In this document: positions 7,267 to 9,838 of the stretch, piece after piece
How the letters are laid out: each line of letters starts with the position of its first letter
How positions within the stretch are numbered: the first letter of the stretch is position 1
Assembly: GCA_013153895.1 (NCBI GenBank)
Contig: JAADDN010000131.1
Coordinates: forward strand, 1-9,838
From: Thermoproteota archaeon
Lineage (GTDB): Archaea > Thermoproteota > Thermoprotei > Thermoproteales > Thermocladiaceae
Length of the DNA stretch: 9,838 nt
Direction of reading: 5' to 3'
Notes under the pieces: generated by a model
The model's database searches: none
Seen by the model: only the letters and a program-made list of their open reading frames with translations
What the model was told of the DNA's origin: nothing
Position numbers and translations under genes: made by a program

Positions 7267-7280
7267 GTTAAATATTTAAC
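7267..7280 (-). promoter_or_regulatory. Palindromic TATA region, putative guaB promoter
   Basis: GTTAAATATTTAAC is a perfect 14-bp inverted repeat. Its centre lies about 33 nt from the guaB ATG, fitting a TATA box with a leader of about 7 nt. Being symmetric, it could also bind a dimeric regulator or direct transcription both ways; on the plus strand it lies about 49 nt before the cyclase-family start. Confidence 0.5.
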
Positions 7281-7294
7281 GTCTCTCGAAACAT

Positions 7295-7302
7295 CTTATA
7301 AA
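7295..7302 (+). promoter_or_regulatory. TATA box for the cyclase-family gene (leaderless start)
   Basis: CTTATAAA has its centre about 25 nt upstream of the GTG at 7323, so the predicted transcript begins at or next to that GTG. This favours a leaderless message starting with GTG over the in-frame ATG six bases later at 7329. Confidence 0.5.
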
Positions 7303-7322
7303 CCCCCTCTGATAATCGTTAA

Positions 7323-7961
7323 GTGGCAATGCTGTTAGACTTAAGTAGAGATATTTCAGAGAGCACCAAAGTATTTTACCTTTACCCAAAGGTGAGCATA
7401 TTAGAATGGTCTAAACATGAAGTACATGGTTTTCGATCAGAGGTAATATACATGATTACTCACGTATCTACGCATGTAGATGCACCAGCACACTTCATAA
7501 AGAATGGAAAGACTGTTGATCAGCTTGAAATAGAGAGATTTATAGGTCATGTAGTAACTCTAGACGTCAGAGATAGACATGTAATTACGAGAAGAGATGT
7601 AGAAGAAGCAATATCGAGGACTGATTATAGGAAGGGAGATGCAGTATTTCTATATACAGGATGGGCAGAAAAATATGATAGTGATGAATATATAAGTAAG
7701 TGTCCTGGAATTGATAGAGAGGCTGCAGAATACCTAAGAGATCTAGAAGTTAAGTTGGTAGGTATAGATTCTCCAAGTATAGATCCAGCAGAATCAACAA
7801 CATTTGATGCACATAAGATACTTCTAGAAGCTGAGATCCCCATAATAGAGAACTTATGTAATCTCGATAAGATAGTTAACAGAAGAGTCAGATATTACGC
7901 ATTCCCACTTAAACTAGCTAGATGCTCTGCATCTCCTGTGAGGGTTATAGTTGAGTTATGA
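7323..7961 (+). CDS. Cyclase family metal-dependent hydrolase (kynurenine formamidase-like)
   Basis: This is a 212-residue member of the cyclase / kynurenine-formamidase-like family (Pfam Cyclase), soluble enzymes that use divalent metal to hydrolyse amides or lactones. The metal motif is complete: H47-VST-H51-V-D53-APAHF. Later family segments are present too: VFLYTGW (108-114), LVGIDSPSIDPAES (145-158), the DAHKILLEAEIPIIENL segment (162-178, with H164 and E176) and FPLKLARCSASPVRVI at the C-terminus. The substrate cannot be inferred from sequence, and no tryptophan-degradation genes are adjacent. The start is the GTG placed at the predicted transcription start; ATG at 7329 is the alternative. 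Its stop directly abuts the rpoH stop on the other strand. It is divergent from guaB across an 82-nt gap. Confidence 0.85.
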   Translation: MAMLLDLSRDISESTKVFYLYPKVSILEWSKHEVHGFRSEVIYMITHVSTHVDAPAHFIKNGKTVDQLEIERFIGHVVTLDVRDRHVITRRDVEEAISRTDYRKGDAVFLYTGWAEKYDSDEYISKCPGIDREAAEYLRDLEVKLVGIDSPSIDPAESTTFDAHKILLEAEIPIIENLCNLDKIVNRRVRYYAFPLKLARCSASPVRVIVEL

Positions 7962-8246
7962 TTATCCTGGAACAACTATCCTATAGACAACTACCTCACC
8001 AGCTGTTGGAGACTTTCTCACTATCTTTATCACATCCCCAGGTTTTGCTCCAATTATTCTCACAAGTGGATCACTAGCCCTGATCCAAGGTATCTGCCAT
8101 GGTGCTGCATTCATCTGCTTCAATATTCTCTTAGCCTCGTCCTTAGGCACTATTTCTGCATGTGGAACAAGCTCATGCTCAGCTATCTTCGAGAGTAGAA
8201 TCTTCTCCTTCTTACTTGATTTAGATCTTGAAGATTTAGAGGACAT
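7962..8246 (-). CDS. rpoH: DNA-directed RNA polymerase subunit H (Rpb5 C-terminal-like)
   Basis: This is the small archaeal RNA polymerase subunit H, equivalent to the C-terminal domain of eukaryotic Rpb5, part of the jaw/assembly region. The 94 residues show a basic, Ser/Lys-rich N-terminal tail (1-15), then the family core HELVPHAEIVPKDEAKRIL (24-42), IPWIRASDPLVRIIGAKPGD (52-71) and VIKIVRKSPTAGEVVVYRIV (72-91). It is usually the first gene of an rpoH-rpoB-rpoA operon, but here it appears to be monocistronic: its downstream neighbour is the convergent cyclase-family gene, abutting stop to stop. The start ATG lies 6-14 nt from the predicted transcription start. Confidence 0.96.
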   Translation of the reverse strand: MSSKSSRSKSSKKEKILLSKIAEHELVPHAEIVPKDEAKRILKQMNAAPWQIPWIRASDPLVRIIGAKPGDVIKIVRKSPTAGEVVVYRIVVPG

Positions 8247-8274
8247 AGTTCAAGTAGTAGGTTGCTGAGAGGAC

Positions 8275-8290
8275 TAATAAAGGTTATAAT
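8275..8290 (-). promoter_or_regulatory. Putative rpoH promoter (two overlapping TATA-like boxes)
   Basis: On the minus strand ATTATAACCTTTATTA contains two candidate boxes, TTATAA and TTTATTA. The nearer has its centre about 32 nt from the rpoH ATG (leader about 6 nt), the farther about 40 nt (leader about 14 nt). Either would make the rpoH message independent of the GC-rich element upstream. Confidence 0.4.
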
Positions 8291-8358
8291 ATGACGCCGG
8301 GGGTAACCCAGCCCCTCTCATCCACCCAGGATTCCCTGGGCGTTGGGGGTGGGCTAAC
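8291..8358 (-). ncRNA. GC-rich structured RNA candidate (or rpoH leader element)
   Basis: By hand count, bases 8293-8355 are about 70% G+C in an otherwise AT-rich window, and there is no plausible ORF. Two strong pairings are visible: an apical hairpin CCCAGG/CCTGGG (8325-8330 with 8335-8340, 4-nt loop) and an enclosing 9-bp stem with one mismatch (8307-8315 with 8345-8353). A third hairpin, 8296-8301 with 8307-8312, excludes the enclosing stem and contains a pair that is G-U if the RNA is read on the minus strand but C-A on the plus. A TATA-like box at 8378-8386 predicts a minus-strand transcript starting near 8356, at the edge of the island. GC-rich islands in AT-rich hyperthermophile genomes are a known mark of ncRNA genes. 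No tRNA, C/D or H/ACA features were found, so class is unknown; strand is provisional. Confidence 0.45.
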
Positions 8359-8377
8359 TCTACAATTAGTGAACCAC

Positions 8378-8386
8378 TTTTTAAAT
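8378..8386 (-). promoter_or_regulatory. Putative promoter of the GC-rich RNA
   Basis: The minus strand reads ATTTAAAAA preceded by GAAAC, a fit to an archaeal purine-rich BRE followed by a TATA box. The centre is about 26 nt from 8356, where the GC-rich island begins. The box is nearly symmetric, so it could instead serve rpsE on the plus strand with a leader of about 33 nt. Confidence 0.4.
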
Positions 8387-8408
8387 GTTTCTGAGATGTT
8401 GAGAGAAG

Positions 8409-8418
8409 ACTTAAGTAG
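8409..8418 (+). promoter_or_regulatory. Putative TATA box for rpsE
   Basis: ACTTAAGTAG has its centre about 27 nt from the rpsE ATG, which would make a leaderless mRNA. It is a weaker TATA match than TTTTTAAAT at 8378-8386, so the choice between the two is open. Confidence 0.3.
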
Positions 8419-8440
8419 GGGGATTTAGCTTATCGTTTTA

Positions 8441-9058
8441 ATGTCCTTAATAACTACGCCATCAATTGAGACGTGGGAGCCTAGGACCTACGTAGGTAAG
8501 CTAGTGAAGGAGGGCAAGATAAAGTCTATAGATGACATATTTAGACTTAACTTACCAATAAGAGAGCCAGAGATAGTAGACTACCTGTTACCGGACCTCA
8601 AGCATGAGGTTCTAAACATAAACATAGTACAGAGACAGACAGAGCATGGAGAGGTAAGTCAGTTTCAGGTCCTGGTAGTAGTAGGTAATGGAGATGGATA
8701 TGTAGGCGTTGGTATAGGAAAAGCAAGACAGATAAGTGTTGCAATAGAGAAAGCTATCAGAGAAGCAAAACTAAACATAATACCAGTAAGAAGAGGATGT
8801 GGATCCTGGTACTGTCTCTGCAATGAACCTCACAGCGTACCATTCAGAGTAGAAGGAAAGTGCGGAAGCGTGACAGTAAGACTCATACCAGCACCAAAAG
8901 GAAAAGGACTAGTAGCAGCAGACCCACTCAAGGCAGTACTTAGACTAGCAGGAATAAGAGACGTATGGACCTGGACAAAAGGAGAAACTAGAACAACAAT
9001 AAACTTCGTAAAAGCATGTTTCGAAGCATTAAAACAGACATACAAGTTCAGACTCTAA
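8441..9058 (+). CDS. rpsE: 30S ribosomal protein S5 (uS5), archaeal
   Basis: This small-subunit protein, located near the decoding centre and mRNA entrance, is homologous to eukaryotic uS5 (RPS2). The 205 residues have the archaeal/eukaryal layout. An N-terminal extension (TWEPRTYVGKLVKEGKI, 11-27) is followed by the double-stranded-RNA-binding-like domain (QFQVLVVVGNGDGYVGVGIG, 74-93, then KARQISVAIEKAIREAK). The cysteine segment RRGCGSWYCLCNEPHSVPF (117-135) and GKCGSV (139-144) come next, and the C-terminal fold has KGLVAADPLKAVLRLAGI. Cysteines 120, 125, 127 and 141 are retained, although archaeal sequences more often read SWECGC. It is normally embedded in the spc-like ribosomal operon before L30 and L15; here it stands alone, divergent from rpoH and followed by an ATPase gene. 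Confidence 0.96.
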   Translation: MSLITTPSIETWEPRTYVGKLVKEGKIKSIDDIFRLNLPIREPEIVDYLLPDLKHEVLNINIVQRQTEHGEVSQFQVLVVVGNGDGYVGVGIGKARQISVAIEKAIREAKLNIIPVRRGCGSWYCLCNEPHSVPFRVEGKCGSVTVRLIPAPKGKGLVAADPLKAVLRLAGIRDVWTWTKGETRTTINFVKACFEALKQTYKFRL

Positions 9059-9082
9059 TAAGAATAACAGGAACAGACATAC

Positions 9083-9090
9083 CTTATAAA
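9083..9090 (+). promoter_or_regulatory. TATA box upstream of the ATPase gene
   Basis: CTTATAAA in the 70-nt gap after rpsE has its centre about 26 nt before 9112. Transcription is therefore predicted to begin around the ATG at 9109 or just after it, giving the ATPase its own promoter. If it begins after 9109, the minigene described at 9109-9129 would not be translated. Confidence 0.45.
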
Positions 9091-9108
9091 GGAGATAACT
9101 CTCAAATA

Positions 9109-9129
9109 ATGTCAAGGAACCCAGAATAA
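9109..9129 (+). CDS. Possible six-codon leader minigene (MSRNPE)
   Basis: ATG at 9109 is followed by five codons and TAA, encoding MSRNPE. The stop overlaps the ATG of the next ORF as TAATG. The ATG sits very close to the transcription start predicted from the TATA box at 9083-9090, so it could be translated as a leaderless minigene that hands ribosomes to the ATPase. Coincidence is quite possible given the tiny length. Confidence 0.2.
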   Translation: MSRNPE

Positions 9130-9838
9130 TGCCATTATTAACATTAGAACTTGAGAACTTTGGACCAATAATAAGAGGAAGAATACCATTAAACAGACTC
9201 ACAATCCTGATAGGACCAAACTCCTCCGGAAAAACTTACGTAACAGAACTCATATACATTATCATAAAAACCTTTAGAAAAATTCGAAAAACACGCTATC
9301 TCTTACTTGATAATAATATCATAAGTAAGTTAAATCCTCTAGTACAACTTGTTAAAAATAAAATAACTGAACAAATTAATAAAAACGTTAAAAACATAGA
9401 AATCTCAATAAGCTCACAAGAATTTTTAGAAAAACTTGAAGAATTCATTAGCAGCGAATTTTCTAAAAACTTTATAAAAATCTTAGAAAGAACATATAAG
9501 ACAAAACCTGAAAAATTAGTAACGGCAGATCACGAGCAATCAAACATAAAGATATCACACCCAAACGTTGAATTAAACATTAATATTAACAAGAGAACAA
9601 GCACGTTAAATGTTAATACAAAAATAGTTAAGTTCCCTGAAATAAAGATACAGATAAATCCTATTAAGGAGAATTACGAGATAGCCTTTCAGCAGAAAGT
9701 TAACAATAAAATCTTAATAAGTATTTACACAAGTATAGATAACATAACTAGCAGAACAACAGATATCCTATTACTGAGATCACTCATGAAATTATTAAGA
9801 AACTTTCTAGAAGACCCTATAAGGGTATTAGGAGACAT
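9129..9838 (+). CDS. P-loop AAA/RecF-type ATPase, N-terminal part (3' truncated by window edge)
   Basis: The frame is open from ATG 9129 to the window end (236 complete codons). An in-frame stop at 9096 and the absence of another ATG fix the start. The N-terminus, PLLTLELENFGPIIRGRIPL, then RLTILIGPNSSGKTYVTELI, is typical of RecF/SMC/OLD-like ATPases, with Walker A GPNSSGKT at residues 29-36. The following 180 residues are Lys-, Asn-, Ile- and Glu-rich, partly helical and partly a beta-rich region (about 130-200), and lack known motifs. ABC signature and Walker B would lie beyond the edge. Its DNA is visibly more A-rich than the neighbours. AAGGA at 9114-9118 may act as a weak ribosome-binding site. 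It is too incomplete to name a function; defence, DNA-repair and stand-alone archaeal AAA families all fit. Confidence 0.82.
   Translation, partial: MPLLTLELENFGPIIRGRIPLNRLTILIGPNSSGKTYVTELIYIIIKTFRKIRKTRYLLLDNNIISKLNPLVQLVKNKITEQINKNVKNIEISISSQEFLEKLEEFISSEFSKNFIKILERTYKTKPEKLVTADHEQSNIKISHPNVELNININKRTSTLNVNTKIVKFPEIKIQINPIKENYEIAFQQKVNNKILISIYTSIDNITSRTTDILLLRSLMKLLRNFLEDPIRVLGD

Noticed and set aside
8291..8358. GC-rich island as a tRNA or C/D box RNA
   Set aside because: There is no T-loop consensus or cloverleaf. GGATGAG only loosely resembles box C and no CTGA box D lies at the right distance.
8291..8365. GC-rich island as an H/ACA guide RNA (ACA at 8362 on the plus strand)
   Set aside because: No lower stem pairs just before the ACA, and no kink-turn GA pairs are visible in the internal loop on either strand.
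8441..9058. Shift to A-ending codons in the second half of rpsE as a sign of recombination
   Set aside because: The protein is continuous with the uS5 family throughout, and plus-strand genes in this window tend to be A-rich, so drift or strand bias explains it.
1..9838. CRISPR array, insertion sequence or long repeats
   Set aside because: No regularly spaced repeats, transposase fragments or terminal inverted repeats were found by eye; short AGATA-type recurrences reflect codon and composition bias.

Overview
This window looks like a chromosomal segment of a thermophilic crenarchaeon with an AT-rich genome. The evidence is archaeal-type information-processing genes (MCM, Rrp4, SBDS/SDO1, 20S proteasome alpha, RNA polymerase subunit H, ribosomal protein uS5 with its archaeal/eukaryal cysteines), an archaeal-type riboflavin synthase, heavy AGA/AGG and ATA codon use, TATA-like boxes about 22-33 nt before start codons, and almost no leader sequence before first genes. 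An Ignisphaera/Desulfurococcales-like source is my guess only; I cannot place it firmly.

Layout. Bases 1-887 (+) are the C-terminal part of the MCM helicase. It converges, with 3 nt between stops, on a minus-strand cluster transcribed psmA, then SBDS, then rrp4, then a HAD phosphoglycolate-type phosphatase (3828 down to 891). This is the core of the archaeal proteasome/exosome cluster, but the phosphatase sits where rrp41/rrp42 usually follow. Divergent from psmA is a very degenerate FdhD-like gene (3896-4582, +). It ends flush against the minus-strand riboflavin operon ribB-ribC (5739 down to 4583), whose upstream neighbour on the same strand is an IMP dehydrogenase gene (7240 down to 5816). 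Divergent from that is a metal-dependent cyclase/formamidase-family gene (7323-7961, +), which ends flush against rpoH (8246 down to 7962). The 194-nt gap between rpoH and the divergent rpsE (uS5) gene (8441-9058, +) holds a GC-rich, strongly self-complementary island that is probably a non-coding RNA or an rpoH leader. The window ends in an incomplete P-loop ATPase (9129-9838, +), preceded by a possible six-codon minigene whose stop overlaps its start.

How it fits together. Most of the segment is housekeeping: replication, RNA processing and ribosome maturation, proteolysis, GMP and riboflavin synthesis (GTP is the riboflavin precursor), transcription and translation. The gene packing is extreme: three tail-to-tail pairs have 0-3 nt between stop codons. 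I see no clear new multi-gene system. The items most worth follow-up are the GC-rich RNA candidate, the FdhD-like protein without the catalytic cysteines, the proteasome alpha subunit with a charge reversal in the activator-binding region, the IMPDH with a GMP-reductase-like motif, and the A-rich ATPase at the right edge. No tRNA, rRNA, CRISPR array, insertion sequence or replication origin was recognised.
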